A DNA stretch of 64,000 bases from UBA5336 sp964415675 (GCA_964415675.1 CAYQBG010000011.1:62001-126000), one strand, 5' to 3'; counted from the stretch's first letter, positions 27,259 to 36,878 are shown. Numbers and translations: made by a program. The notes: a model not told the origin generated them from the sequence alone.

Positions 27259-27575
27259 CAGAAGCTCGCTCCGCCGCCGAAGGAGAAGAAGGTCAGGAAG
27301 AAGGAGGTTGCGGCAAAGGCGATGGAGAGGCCGAACACGATCTGTAAGAGCTTGCGCATGCCCCCGCCCATTTCGCCGAAGGCGAGACCAAGGCCCGTCA
27401 GGATGATGACAATGGTGGCGAGGATCTTGGCCACCGGGCCTTCAATGGATTCCAGTATGGATTCGAGCGGGGCTTCCCAGGGCATCCCTGAGCCGGCGGC
27501 ATGGGCCGGCAGGGCGGTGACGGCGAGCGCCAGGGCTGTCAGCCCGAGGGCACGCATCTGCGCTTGGTTGATCAT
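27258..27575 (-). CDS. trbC: Conjugal pilin TrbC (VirB2)
   Basis: A 105-residue prepilin with a signal-like N-terminus, processing near AHA, and two long hydrophobic helices separated by a short loop (ATIVIILTGLGLAFGEMGGG). It should be the major pilus subunit after cleavage. Its ATG overlaps the trbB stop. Confidence 0.9.
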   Translation of the reverse strand: MINQAQMRALGLTALALAVTALPAHAAGSGMPWEAPLESILESIEGPVAKILATIVIILTGLGLAFGEMGGGMRKLLQIVFGLSIAFAATSFFLTFFSFGGGASF

Positions 27576-28576
27576 GATGGGGTCCTTTCTGCGGGTTGGG
27601 AAAGCGGGTCCTCGCCGACCAGTCTCAGCTCGGGCTGGACCGGTTCGACCATGTAGCCGTCGGGGCCGAGGCCGGTGACGCGCATGAGGGTTTCGACACG
27701 GCGAACGCCAGTGGCGCGCGAGATGAAGGCAATGAGATCGATGGCCTCGGCGATGAGGTCGCGCGGCACGCGCCTTGCGGCTTCGCCGATCAGGTGTTCC
27801 AGGCGTGTGAGCCCGGCGGCTGCCGAGTTTGCATGCAGCGTCGCGATCCCGCCTGGGTGTCCGGTGTTCCAGGCCTTCAGCATGTCGAGCGCCTCACCGC
27901 CCCTCACCTCGCCGACAATGATCCGGTCGGGACGCAGGCGGAGGGTCGAGCGAACCAGATCCGGCAGGGATGCGACACCGGGCTGGGTGCGCAGCGCCAC
28001 CATGTCGGGCGCCGCACATTGCAGCTCTCGCGTGTCCTCGAGGATCACCACGCGCTGAGCCGTGCCCGCGATTTCGGCCAGGAGCGCATTGGCAAGTGTC
28101 GTCTTGCCCGACGAGGTGCCGCCGACCACGAGAATATTGGCGCGTGAAGCCACGGCCTGCCGCAGGGTTTCGGCATGGGCAGGGCTGATTACACCCGAAG
28201 CAATGTACTCATCAAGCGTGATGACGCGGCCTGCAGGACGCCGGATGGCAAAGCAGGGCGCAGGCGCCACAGGTGGCATGACACCTTCGAACCGCTCGCC
28301 GCCGCCTGGAAGTTCGGCCGAAACGATGGGTGAGGCCGGGGTGACATCGCGCCCGATATGGGAAGCGACCAGACGGATGACGCGTTCGGCATCGGCGGCC
28401 ATGAGGCGTTCGCCGGTGTCCTCGCGTCCGGTGCCCAGCCGGTCTAGCCAGAGACGCCCATCGGGATTGGCCATGATTTCGACCACGCCAGGATCGGACA
28501 GGGCGGCCTGGATGACCGGGCCGAAGGCGGTGGCAAGCATGGCGCTTGCGCGTTCAAGGGTGCGAACATCACGCAT
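27572..28576 (-). CDS. trbB: Conjugal transfer ATPase TrbB (VirB11)
   Basis: A 334-residue hexameric traffic ATPase. Walker A is GGTSSGKTTLANAL, the Asp box is VILEDTRELQC, and His/Walker B regions are LRLRPDRIIVGEVRG and GHPGGIATLHANS. The start at 28576 (MRDVRTLERAS) fits the family and overlaps the CopG-like gene; the longer frame is not real. Confidence 0.93.
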   Translation of the reverse strand: MRDVRTLERASAMLATAFGPVIQAALSDPGVVEIMANPDGRLWLDRLGTGREDTGERLMAADAERVIRLVASHIGRDVTPASPIVSAELPGGGERFEGVMPPVAPAPCFAIRRPAGRVITLDEYIASGVISPAHAETLRQAVASRANILVVGGTSSGKTTLANALLAEIAGTAQRVVILEDTRELQCAAPDMVALRTQPGVASLPDLVRSTLRLRPDRIIVGEVRGGEALDMLKAWNTGHPGGIATLHANSAAAGLTRLEHLIGEAARRVPRDLIAEAIDLIAFISRATGVRRVETLMRVTGLGPDGYMVEPVQPELRLVGEDPLSQPAERTPS

Positions 28577-29057
28577 CGCGCGCCCTCCCCGCCCGCTCCG
28601 GCGCGGCCTGGTGAAGCCGGTCAAGCTCGGCCTCGGTGAAGAAATCCCGGTCTTCAGCGAGGGCTTCATCGACGGCGCGCTGCAGCACACGCCGGCCGGC
28701 CTGCAGGTCACGGCCGAGCTGGGCAAGAAAGGCGTCGAAGCGTTCCTCGCCCTTGGCGCGGGCCGCATCCATGTGCCCCGGCGCGACAGGCGGCGTGACG
28801 ATGAGGAAGTAGCGAATGAACAGGGCCAGCGTCTCGCTGATCACGAGATCCTTCTGTTCCAGCCGGTCGAGATGGCGGGTCAGCCGGTCGAGGCGCGCCA
28901 GGATGGTCGCGTCGCGGAGGTCATCCCTGGCCTCGGTGAAGAAGGCCGTGAGCGCGCGGTCGACAATGGTGCTTTCGGTCTCGTTTGGCCGGGCGGCAAG
29001 CGCGCGCACGCGGGCATGATTGATCTCGGAGACATAGGGGTGAAGGCGGGGTTTCAT
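28569..29057 (-). CDS. CopG-like protein of the traG-trbB interval
   Basis: A 162-residue protein with a probable ribbon-helix-helix N-terminus (RLHPYVSEINHARVRALAARPN, then STIVDRALTAFF) followed by helical segments and one hydrophobic stretch (LALFIRYFLIVTPPVAPGH). Homologues sit between traG and trbB in many ICEs and are annotated CopG-family. It may regulate the transfer operon or DNA processing. It overlaps both neighbours. Confidence 0.8.
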   Translation of the reverse strand: MKPRLHPYVSEINHARVRALAARPNETESTIVDRALTAFFTEARDDLRDATILARLDRLTRHLDRLEQKDLVISETLALFIRYFLIVTPPVAPGHMDAARAKGEERFDAFLAQLGRDLQAGRRVLQRAVDEALAEDRDFFTEAELDRLHQAAPERAGRARDA

Positions 29058-31030
29058 CGCTCGCGCCCTCCCCCGAACAGCCGTTTCTCGCTGACATGGT
29101 CCATGGCGTCGGCGTCGCGGACGGTACTGTCAAAGAGGGTGTTTTCGCGGGCCGGTTCACGCCCCTCTCCTGCGGCGGCGGGACCTGTCTCGACCTCCTG
29201 GTCCTGTTCGACATCCTGCCTGCGGCTGCGCTGTTTCCTTGGTCCGTCCTGCTTGTGCGAATCCGCCATCAGCTCGGCGTGCATCCAGGCGCGCAGGCCG
29301 GCCCATTCGCCCGGCGGCGTGTCGGCTGACACCTCGGCTGAAGGGGCCGGCACCGGAAGGACGCGGGCTGTAAAATTGCGGTCCTCGAAATAGCGCAGTT
29401 TCCGCGCGCGCAGCGGCGGCGAGCCCGACACCATGACCAATTCGTCGCTGGCCGGCAGCTGCATGACCTCGCCTGGCGTGAGCAGCTGGCGGGCCACTTC
29501 CTGGCGCGAGACCATTGTGTGGGTGAGCATCGGCGCGAGGCGGTGGCCGGTATAATTCTTCATGGCCCTGAGCTCGGTCGCCTCGCCGAGGGCGTCGGAG
29601 ATGCGCCGCGCGGTGCGCTCATCATTGGTCGCGAACGCCACGCGCACATGGCAATTGTCGAGAATGGCGTTGGTGGGCCCGTAGGCCTTTTCGATCTGGT
29701 TCAGAGACTGGGCGATCAGAAAGGCACGCAGGCCGTAGCCCGCCATGAAGGCGAGTGCGCTTTCAAAGAAATCGAGCCGCCCGAGCGCCGGAAACTCATC
29801 CAGCATGAACAGGACATCGCGCCGCTTGCGTTCGCGCCCGTCAAAATCCTCCGTCAGTCGCCGGCCGATCTGGTTCAGGATGAGGCGCACAAGCGGCTTG
29901 GTACGCGACAGGTCGGACGGCGGAACCACAAGGTAGAGCGAAAGCGGCCGGTTGCCGGCCACCAGGTCGCCGATCCGCCAGTCGCAGGCCGAGGTCGCGC
30001 GAGCCACGGTGGGGTCGCGATAGAGTGAGAGGAAAGACAGCGCAGTCGAGATGACACCGGAGCGCTCATTCGGCGCCTTGTTCAGAACCTCGCGCGCAGA
30101 CTGGGCGACGGTCGCATGAACCCGGGGCTGCTCATCGCTGCCCACATGATTGGTGGCGAGCATGCGTTCCAGCGTGTCGGTGATGGGCTGGGCCGGGTCG
30201 GAGAGAAGGGCGGCCACATTGGCCAGTGTCTTGTCCTCTTCGGCATAGAGAACGTGCAGTATGGCCCCGACTAGCAATGAGTGGGCAGTCTTGTCCCAGT
30301 GCGACCGGCGCTCGAGTATACCCTCAGGGTCGACCAGAATGTCGGCAATGTTCTGGACATCGCGCACCTCATGGGGCCCACGGCGGACCTCGAGGAGCGG
30401 ATTGTAGCGCGGGGTTTCGGGATCGGTCGGATCGAAGCGCACCGCGCGCGAAAAGCCTGACCGCCAACCCGAAGTGATGTCCCAGTTCTCACCCTTGATG
30501 TCATGGATGACGGCTGAGTGCGGCCAGGACAGAAGTGTCGGAACAACGAGCCCGACGCCCTTGCCCGAGCGTGTCGGCGCAAAGGCCATGACATGTTCCG
30601 GCCCGGCATGGCGCAGATAGCGGCCCTTATACCGTCCGAGGAACACGCCGGTTTCATCAAGGAGCCCGGCCCTGCGGACATCGGCGGGCTCGGCCCAGCG
30701 TGATGAGCCATAGGTGGTCACACGCCGGGATTCGCGCGCCCGGAGCACGGCCCCGGCAATGGCGACAACCAGACCGGCAAAACCGCCACCTGACGCAATC
30801 AGCCCGGCCCGGTTGAAGACCTCCGGGGCATAAGCATTGTAAGCGTACCACCAGGCAAAGAACCGCCAGGGCGGATAGATGCGCACCTCGAAAAGCGTGA
30901 ACCACGGCGACCCCAGCCGGGGAGAGTAATCCAGGGCCGCCGCGGTCCACTGCGCTGCGATGGACACCCCGATCAGGGCGGCCAGCAGGATCAGCAACAC
31001 TTGCCAGAAAAGGATGGTCGTCAGTCTCAT
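29054..31030 (-). CDS. traG: Type IV coupling protein TraG (VirD4)
   Basis: A 658-residue inner-membrane ATPase that connects the relaxase-DNA complex to the Trb channel. Two N-terminal transmembrane segments are followed by Walker A (APTRSGKGVGLVVPTLL) and Walker B (VLFMLDEFPALG). The start at 31030 (MRLTTILFWQVLL) is preferred over the upstream frame, which has no signal-like sequence. It is the first gene of the minus-strand transfer operon running down to vapC. Confidence 0.93.
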   Translation of the reverse strand: MRLTTILFWQVLLILLAALIGVSIAAQWTAAALDYSPRLGSPWFTLFEVRIYPPWRFFAWWYAYNAYAPEVFNRAGLIASGGGFAGLVVAIAGAVLRARESRRVTTYGSSRWAEPADVRRAGLLDETGVFLGRYKGRYLRHAGPEHVMAFAPTRSGKGVGLVVPTLLSWPHSAVIHDIKGENWDITSGWRSGFSRAVRFDPTDPETPRYNPLLEVRRGPHEVRDVQNIADILVDPEGILERRSHWDKTAHSLLVGAILHVLYAEEDKTLANVAALLSDPAQPITDTLERMLATNHVGSDEQPRVHATVAQSAREVLNKAPNERSGVISTALSFLSLYRDPTVARATSACDWRIGDLVAGNRPLSLYLVVPPSDLSRTKPLVRLILNQIGRRLTEDFDGRERKRRDVLFMLDEFPALGRLDFFESALAFMAGYGLRAFLIAQSLNQIEKAYGPTNAILDNCHVRVAFATNDERTARRISDALGEATELRAMKNYTGHRLAPMLTHTMVSRQEVARQLLTPGEVMQLPASDELVMVSGSPPLRARKLRYFEDRNFTARVLPVPAPSAEVSADTPPGEWAGLRAWMHAELMADSHKQDGPRKQRSRRQDVEQDQEVETGPAAAGEGREPARENTLFDSTVRDADAMDHVSEKRLFGGGRER

Positions 31031-31190
31031 GCCCCGAGGCTGAGACCAAATTGCCTTTTGGAACAGTGGGTTTTTCGAGCAAAAACAACAGGGTGCAGGC
31101 ACACAGAAAGACCCCGCATGCATGCCCGGGCAGGCCGATCAATTCCGGATGAGATGGCGTGAACCGGAATGAACCAACGCGAATCTGCAA

Positions 31191-31206
31191 ATACGCATTC
31201 GCGTAT
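31191..31206. promoter_or_regulatory. hipBA operator 1
   Basis: Perfect inverted repeat ATACGC-ATTC-GCGTAT. It is the first of three equally spaced 16-bp sites (starts 31191, 31218, 31245; exactly 27 bp apart) upstream of the antitoxin gene. Confidence 0.7.
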
Positions 31207-31217
31207 TAACTTGAACT

Positions 31218-31233
31218 ATACGCAATCGCGCAT
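31218..31233. promoter_or_regulatory. hipBA operator 2, overlapping the probable promoter
   Basis: Near-perfect repeat ATACGC-AATC-GCGCAT. It lies between a TTGAAC -35-like box (31211-31216) and an ATAAAT -10-like box (31232-31237), so a bound antitoxin would block the promoter. Confidence 0.65.
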
Positions 31234-31244
31234 AAATAGGTTTC

Positions 31245-31260
31245 ATCCGCGAACGCGTAT
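31245..31260. promoter_or_regulatory. hipBA operator 3
   Basis: Near-perfect repeat ATCCGC-GAAC-GCGTAT, ending directly before the GGAG ribosome site of the antitoxin gene. The 27-bp period places these sites about two and a half helix turns apart. Confidence 0.65.
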
Positions 31261-31274
31261 GGAGCCGACCGCCC

Positions 31275-31520
31275 ATGTCTGATCTTATCAGAAGCCCCCG
31301 AACCGCCGGCGAGCTTGTCCGCCGCGCCCGCCTTGATCGCGGCTGGACCCAGGACGTGCTTGCCGCCCGCATGCGGGTGCGCCAGGCCACGGTGTCGAAG
31401 CTCGAGGCCGGTGAGCCGGCCACGCGGATCGACATTCTCTTCCGGGCGCTGGCCGCGCTTGGCCTGCAGCTCACAGCCGGGCCGCGCGAAGCTCCGAGCG
31501 ATATTGAGGACTTCTTCTGA
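31275..31520 (+). CDS. hipB: HipB-like XRE-family antitoxin
   Basis: An 81-residue helix-turn-helix protein (TAGELVRRARLDRGWTQDVLA, then RQATVSKLEAG). It should bind the three upstream palindromes and neutralise the downstream HipA kinase. The stop overlaps the hipA start by one base (TGATGG), so the two are coupled. It is divergent from traG, so the spacer may also affect transfer-gene transcription. Confidence 0.9.
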   Translation: MSDLIRSPRTAGELVRRARLDRGWTQDVLAARMRVRQATVSKLEAGEPATRIDILFRALAALGLQLTAGPREAPSDIEDFF

Positions 31521-32827
31521 TGGCGCGGCGTCCCAGATCATCAAGGCTCAACGTCTTCCTGAACGGCCGCCCTGTCGGCGTGCTTGAGAGGGCCGCCAGC
31601 GGTGCCATCAGTTTTGCCTATGGCGAGGACTGGCTCACCTGGCCGGCAGCCATGCCGGTCTCGGTGTCACTCCCGCTCTCGCGCGAAATCTATCGCGGCG
31701 CACAGGTCAGTCATGTCTTCGAGAATCTCCTGCCCGACGCCGACCAGGTCCGCGAGCGACTTGCCGCCGAGTTCAAGGCCGATGGCACAGACGCCTTTTC
31801 GCTCCTGGAGGTTGCCGGCCGCGACTGCGTCGGCGCGCTGCAATTCCTGCCCGATGGCGAGGCGCCCGGCGATAGGATTTCAATTGATGGCGACCCTTTC
31901 AACGAAGCCGAGATCGCATCCATGCTGCGCAGTCTCAAATCCTACCCGCTCGGCATGGACCCTGACACTGATGGCTTTCGCATCTCCATCGCTGGCGCCC
32001 AGGACAAGACCGCGCTCCTGCGACACAATGGCGAATGGCTCCGTCCGACAGGGGCCACGCCAACCACCCACATCTTCAAACCGCCTATTGGCGAGATCCA
32101 CAATGGCATCGACCTCTCTGAAAGCGTCGAGAACGAGCATCTCTGCCTGACGCTCTGCCGGGCGCTTGGTCTACCTGCCGCGCAAACAGAAATCGCCCGG
32201 TTCGAAGACCAGCGGGTCCTTGTCATTGAACGCTTCGACCGGCGGTGGGCGAAGGATGGCCGTCTGTTGCGACTGCCGCAGGAGGATTTCTGCCAGGCGC
32301 TGTCGGTGCCATCCAGCCGCAAATACGAAAAGGATGGCGGACCTGGTATCGGGCCCATTCTCAATCTTCTCGCCGACAGCGACCGGCCCGAGGAGGACAG
32401 GTACGTGTTCTTCAAGGCGCAGATGGTCTTCTGGATGCTCGGCGCGACCGACGGCCACGCCAAGAATGTCTCAATCGCCCACGGCCCCGGCGGGGCGTTC
32501 CGTCTCACCCCACTCTATGACGTGCTTTCAGCCCAGCCCGTCGTGGATGCCGGACGCATCAGCCAGAACCAGTTCACCCTGGCCATGTCGCTTGGCGACA
32601 ATAATCGCCGCCGCATGGACGTCATTACCATGAGGCATTTCCAGCAGACCGAAGCGGCCTGCAAGCTGCCCATCGGCACAACCGACCAGGTCCGCTCAGA
32701 CATCCTCGCCGCCCTGCCCCAGGCCCTCGAGGCCACCAATCAGACAAATGCCCACGGCGTGCCCAGACATCTCATCGACAGTATCACAGCGGGCATCACC
32801 CACCGCGCTCAAACCCTCAACATCTAA
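31520..32827 (+). CDS. hipA: HipA-like serine/threonine kinase toxin
   Basis: A 435-residue kinase with the N-terminal Couple_hipA region (LNVFLNGRPVGVLERA) and the C-terminal HipA kinase domain. SIAGAQDKTALL is the nucleotide-binding loop, ATDGHAKNVSI the catalytic loop and PLYDVLSA the metal-binding aspartate. SVPSSRKYEK may hold the autophosphorylated serine. In E. coli, HipA phosphorylates glutamyl-tRNA synthetase and causes persistence. Here it probably stabilises the ICE or acts as a defence module. Confidence 0.92.
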   Translation: MARRPRSSRLNVFLNGRPVGVLERAASGAISFAYGEDWLTWPAAMPVSVSLPLSREIYRGAQVSHVFENLLPDADQVRERLAAEFKADGTDAFSLLEVAGRDCVGALQFLPDGEAPGDRISIDGDPFNEAEIASMLRSLKSYPLGMDPDTDGFRISIAGAQDKTALLRHNGEWLRPTGATPTTHIFKPPIGEIHNGIDLSESVENEHLCLTLCRALGLPAAQTEIARFEDQRVLVIERFDRRWAKDGRLLRLPQEDFCQALSVPSSRKYEKDGGPGIGPILNLLADSDRPEEDRYVFFKAQMVFWMLGATDGHAKNVSIAHGPGGAFRLTPLYDVLSAQPVVDAGRISQNQFTLAMSLGDNNRRRMDVITMRHFQQTEAACKLPIGTTDQVRSDILAALPQALEATNQTNAHGVPRHLIDSITAGITHRAQTLNI

Positions 32828-32976
32828 AAGACCAAAGGGCTCCACCCGAGACGATGACCCGGCATCGAAAGGGACAATATTGGCCTTCTCAGGACCGAGT
32901 GGCACTTCACGGCACGCTCACGCACCTCAGGCGAATACCGCCCCTATCTCATTCTCTCTGTCATGGCTCCAATCTC

Positions 32977-35900
32977 TCAAGAAAAGGAGCCTCCGGCAAA
33001 CCCGGGGAGGTTCAATGCTTCGAGACCACAAAGCGTGTTCACAAGCCGCATCTGCTCGACCGTCTCGCATTTGGCCTCGCGCAGACGCTGCGCGCCGAAG
33101 ACCAGCGCAAGCCCCTTGGCGCGGGACACCGCCACGTTGATACGGTTCAGCGAGAACAGGAAGTCCATGCCGCGCGTGGTCTCGTCGGCGGATGAAGCCG
33201 TCATGGAGACCAGGCAGACCGGCGCCTCCTGTCCCTGGAACTTGTCGACCGTGCCCACGCGGACGCCAAGCGGTAGCGCGTCGCGAAGGGCGTTCACCTG
33301 CGCGTTGTAGGGAGCAACGACGATGATATCGCTCTCGCGCATGGGTCGGCGCGTGCCGTCCTTCTCAGTCCATTCGCCGTGCATGAGCTCGGCGACCGCA
33401 GCTCCGATCGCGGCGATTTCCTCGGTTGAGACCTGCGCATTCCCTTCATGTGCGACCGGGACCCAGAAGGCCCCTGCCTCGGGGAAATGCGTACCGGTTA
33501 CGGCCTGGCGCGCGGTATCGGGGTGGCTGGTCAGCCGACCCTCGTAGACCTGCTCCGAGATGAAGCGGCACACCTCGGGGTGCATGCGCCGCGAGACAGG
33601 CAGGAAGATGCCTCGGTCCGCCGGGATCGTCGCGTGATCGCCCAGCATCCAGTCGAGACAGGATAGGTAGGCAGGCTCGGGATGCGCGCCCTGGATCACC
33701 TGCGGTAGCTGACGCGGGTCGCCGACCAGCACGATGTTGCGCGCGGCGCGCCCCATGGCGACCATGTTGGCAAGACCGACCTGTCCCGCTTCGTCCACGA
33801 ACAGCCAGTCCAGCGATTGCTCGAACTGCGGGCGCGAGAAGAAGAAGGCGGTGCCGCCGACGACATGGGCCTCTGCCAGCGCGGGGTCGTCGTTGAACGT
33901 GGCGCGGGTGATGCCAGTGAACCCCTCGGGATAGCCGTCGTCTTCACCGCTCACCTTGTGCGCGAGTTCGGCGTTCTCCGGCATGATGTCCAGGTCATTG
34001 TCCTCCAGCGCAAGAAGACATCCCATCAGCACATTGCGAATCGCCTCGTGGCTGTTCGAGGCCACGCCGACGCGTTGCCCTTTCCGAACCAGCGACAGGA
34101 TCGCCCGCGCCGTGACGTAGGTCTTGCCCGTACCGGGAGGCCCCTGAATCGGCAGCACCGTGCCGTCCATCGCGCCGACGGCCGCGATCGTCCCGGCCAC
34201 GGGATCGGCGCCATTCAGAAGGTCGGGCCTCTCGCCCGTGGTCAGGCGCGGGGCTGCGCGGGACAGCAGATCGTCGATGGCGGTAAACCGACGCGGCCCG
34301 CATTGATCCGCGATGACGTTGCGCAGAGCCGCGGCGATGACGCCGGTGTTGAGCGGCCAATCCGGGTGAAGCGTCAGGCGATCGGTCAGCAGATCGGTCT
34401 TCTTTGGCCCCGCCTTGAGGGTGATCTCTCGCCCGCTTCGGTCGAGCACGATGATCTCTATGGTGGTTGGTGGTCCGTCAGCAACTGGCACGGTCGCCTT
34501 CTTGCCACCCCGCAGCTTCGTTTCCTGGGGTGGGAAACGATAGGTGCGCGCCATGGATCGCTTCACCTGTGCCGCCGGGCCAATAGCCTCGAGCCCGGCG
34601 AGCGCGTCGAGGTCGTCGATCAACTCGTCCTCATCCTTCGCCGCGCTATCGAAGACGGCCCATTGCGCCGGTTTCGCCTCGCGCTTGTGAAAGAGGCCTA
34701 GGTCGAAGAGCATCTGCTGGCGTTCCTCGGGCAGACCTGATGCGTCCAGCATGGCACGCAGTTCTTCGGCTTCGGCGTCTTCCGCCTCTTCCTTGTCGCC
34801 CGCGTCCTCGCCCAGACGCGGCCAGGGGCCTTCGGGGCGGACCTGGACCAGCCAATCGCGGAGCTCCTCGGTGGAGATGCAGTCGATGCGGTTGTATTCC
34901 TCGATCTCGTCGAGGATCTGCTGCTCGCCCGTCTCGCGCCATCGTTCGTAGGCGACTACCGACCCGCCTGCCGTCGTTACCTCGCCATCCCGCTTACGCC
35001 CGTAGAAGGCTTCCATCGACTTGATCGAATAGTTCGCTTCCGAGCAGATCAGCCCACCGCGCACCACGGCGTAGAGATCCACGAACCGACGCTCGCGCAG
35101 GAGCCGGTCAAGAAACGCCTCACCGATTCCGTATTTCGTGGTCAGCCGACGTAGCGCCGTTATCTCATAGGGTGCATAATGGTATATCCTCACATCCGGA
35201 TGCGCGTGGAGCCGCGCCCGAAAGAACGCCAGCAGCTCCGACAGGGCCTTCGCCTCGGCCTCATGGTCATGCGCCCAGAACGCGTGGAAGGCCCCGTCGC
35301 ACCACACGCCGTGCAGGTATTCGAGGCCTTCCTCGTAATGCGGATCGCCCTCGATGTCGTAGAAAATGTCGCCGGGCGTCGGCTCGGGAAGAAGGTCGAA
35401 GCCCTTGCCCGGCTCGGGCGTGCGTAGTTCGTAAGCCGGCTCTCCCGTCTTGCGGGCATGTTGAAGCCGAGCCTGCGTGACGAGCTTCGCGCGCGTTGTC
35501 TCCGCCATGCCGCGGATCGGGTGATCGAGGCGGGCAAGCGCTTCCATCGTCGTGATCCGCGCGGCCTCAAGCTTCTTCACCTGTCCACGGCTGATGCCCG
35601 CCACGTTGAAGAGGCTATCCTCGGCAACCCAGACGCTTTCACAATGGTCGGCCCAGCGGCACAAGGCGCAATCGGCGCAGGGGACGGGGCGCGTGGGCGA
35701 AGGGTCAGCCACGAAAGCCTCGAGCCGCGCCCGCGCGCCGCGTGCATAATGGGCATAGTCGACGAGCCGCAGCGTCGCGCGCTCGCCGGAGCCGAGCTCG
35801 ACATGGGCGAACTCGGGCGCCGCGCCCTGAACCTCGCCCAGAAGATCGGAGTAGAGCACCAGCTGCAGGAGGTGCTTCGGGTGCGGGCGGCGCTTCAGCT

Positions 35901-36300
35901 TGGTGTCGGCGACCTCGTAACTGAACGGTCCGAGCGCGGAGGGGCGGTCCACGCGCTCCAGGAAGTCAGACCAGCCGCCCCAGTTGCCCGAAAGGAACGC
36001 GCCCTGAAAGACGACCTCGGCGCCTGTCTCCAGCGCCGCGCGCGTGGCCTCCGCGTCGTGCGCCAGATCGTTACGCGGGATCTCGACGACGCTCTTGCCC
36101 GATGCCTTCAGCCGCTCCAGATGCGCCATCTCATGCGCGTCGCCCTGCTTCTGAAGAAGCGCGGCATCCTCGCTATCCTCGCCGGGCTCGGGTCCCTCGC
36201 CACGCAGGTGCATGAGATCGAGCGTCGTCGCATGGGCACAGCCCATGAACCGCATCAGATCGCTGGCCGAAAAGAGGATGTTGCCGCCCGTCGACTTCAT
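32977..36300 (-). CDS. TM0106-type RecB-like nuclease / DEDD exonuclease / SF1 helicase fusion
   Basis: A 1107-residue three-domain protein. Residues 1-230 are a RecB-family PD-(D/E)XK nuclease with D112, D132-T-K134 and the Q146-x3-Y150 motif, plus cysteines C21 and the CADCALCRWADHC cluster (about 206-218) fit for a 4Fe-4S centre as in Dna2, AddB and Cas4. Around residue 311 a YDIEGD motif begins an RNase H-like DEDD exonuclease domain. Residues 700-1090 are a Dna2/UPF1-type helicase (Walker A GPPGTGKTYVTA near 718, FVDEAGQ near 831, GDPRQLPQV, and NVAVSRAKG). It is 12 bases downstream of the gene at 36313. It probably processes DNA in repair or phage defence. Confidence 0.9.
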   Translation of the reverse strand: MKSTGGNILFSASDLMRFMGCAHATTLDLMHLRGEGPEPGEDSEDAALLQKQGDAHEMAHLERLKASGKSVVEIPRNDLAHDAEATRAALETGAEVVFQGAFLSGNWGGWSDFLERVDRPSALGPFSYEVADTKLKRRPHPKHLLQLVLYSDLLGEVQGAAPEFAHVELGSGERATLRLVDYAHYARGARARLEAFVADPSPTRPVPCADCALCRWADHCESVWVAEDSLFNVAGISRGQVKKLEAARITTMEALARLDHPIRGMAETTRAKLVTQARLQHARKTGEPAYELRTPEPGKGFDLLPEPTPGDIFYDIEGDPHYEEGLEYLHGVWCDGAFHAFWAHDHEAEAKALSELLAFFRARLHAHPDVRIYHYAPYEITALRRLTTKYGIGEAFLDRLLRERRFVDLYAVVRGGLICSEANYSIKSMEAFYGRKRDGEVTTAGGSVVAYERWRETGEQQILDEIEEYNRIDCISTEELRDWLVQVRPEGPWPRLGEDAGDKEEAEDAEAEELRAMLDASGLPEERQQMLFDLGLFHKREAKPAQWAVFDSAAKDEDELIDDLDALAGLEAIGPAAQVKRSMARTYRFPPQETKLRGGKKATVPVADGPPTTIEIIVLDRSGREITLKAGPKKTDLLTDRLTLHPDWPLNTGVIAAALRNVIADQCGPRRFTAIDDLLSRAAPRLTTGERPDLLNGADPVAGTIAAVGAMDGTVLPIQGPPGTGKTYVTARAILSLVRKGQRVGVASNSHEAIRNVLMGCLLALEDNDLDIMPENAELAHKVSGEDDGYPEGFTGITRATFNDDPALAEAHVVGGTAFFFSRPQFEQSLDWLFVDEAGQVGLANMVAMGRAARNIVLVGDPRQLPQVIQGAHPEPAYLSCLDWMLGDHATIPADRGIFLPVSRRMHPEVCRFISEQVYEGRLTSHPDTARQAVTGTHFPEAGAFWVPVAHEGNAQVSTEEIAAIGAAVAELMHGEWTEKDGTRRPMRESDIIVVAPYNAQVNALRDALPLGVRVGTVDKFQGQEAPVCLVSMTASSADETTRGMDFLFSLNRINVAVSRAKGLALVFGAQRLREAKCETVEQMRLVNTLCGLEALNLPGFAGGSFS

Positions 36301-36312
36301 GGAAGTCTCCGC

Positions 36313-36720
36313 TCACGACTCTGAATCTAGAGCATCGAGAATTCGCTTCAGCTGCGTCATGGATCGGATGTTGAAGCAGACAAGGTCGGCCTTCCCAAGC
36401 TGGGGCATCTTCTCCATGGATGAATGTCGTCCATACAGCCTGTCACCGTTCTTGCCAGTTCTCACGTAGAGACGATCCGACGGGGACCGCCGGAACGCCA
36501 GATCCTTGTCGAGTATGGAAGAGACGGCAGACTCCAGAACCCAAAGATTTGCAGGTACGCTAGGATTCTGTTCGAACATGAGCTCGAAGCGAGCATGCGC
36601 GTTGTTCGTATAGATGTATCGCCTGGCTTTCGAAGCCTGATGACCCATGGGATGTGTGCTGCAAACCTCATCAAGTCTGCGCACGATATCCAGTTTCAGT
36701 CGTTCGCGGTTGTCCGGCAA
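36313..36720 (-). CDS. Hypothetical 135-residue partner of the nuclease-helicase
   Basis: A 135-residue protein that I do not recognise. It has no signal or membrane segment, is basic and moderately charged, and contains a YIYTNNAHARFELMFEQ stretch near residue 36. The start is TTG at 36720 with GGAAGGG eight bases upstream; no in-frame ATG gives a better start. It precedes the nuclease-helicase gene by 12 bases on the same strand, so the two form an operon. It could be a small accessory or specificity protein, but this is only inferred from position. Confidence 0.6.
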   Translation of the reverse strand: MPDNRERLKLDIVRRLDEVCSTHPMGHQASKARRYIYTNNAHARFELMFEQNPSVPANLWVLESAVSSILDKDLAFRRSPSDRLYVRTGKNGDRLYGRHSSMEKMPQLGKADLVCFNIRSMTQLKRILDALDSES

Positions 36721-36878
36721 TACTTCAACCCTTCCAGTGCAGACTAATTCCCAGCAGACGATGTAAATTGATAGAACGCAGGAAGTCCAGATGCGCGCTA
36801 CACGTAATCAAGGCGACAGGCCACGGATACCCTCCTACCCTCCAAGGGTGACAAATCTTGGCAGCCTGCGAGGCGAGC

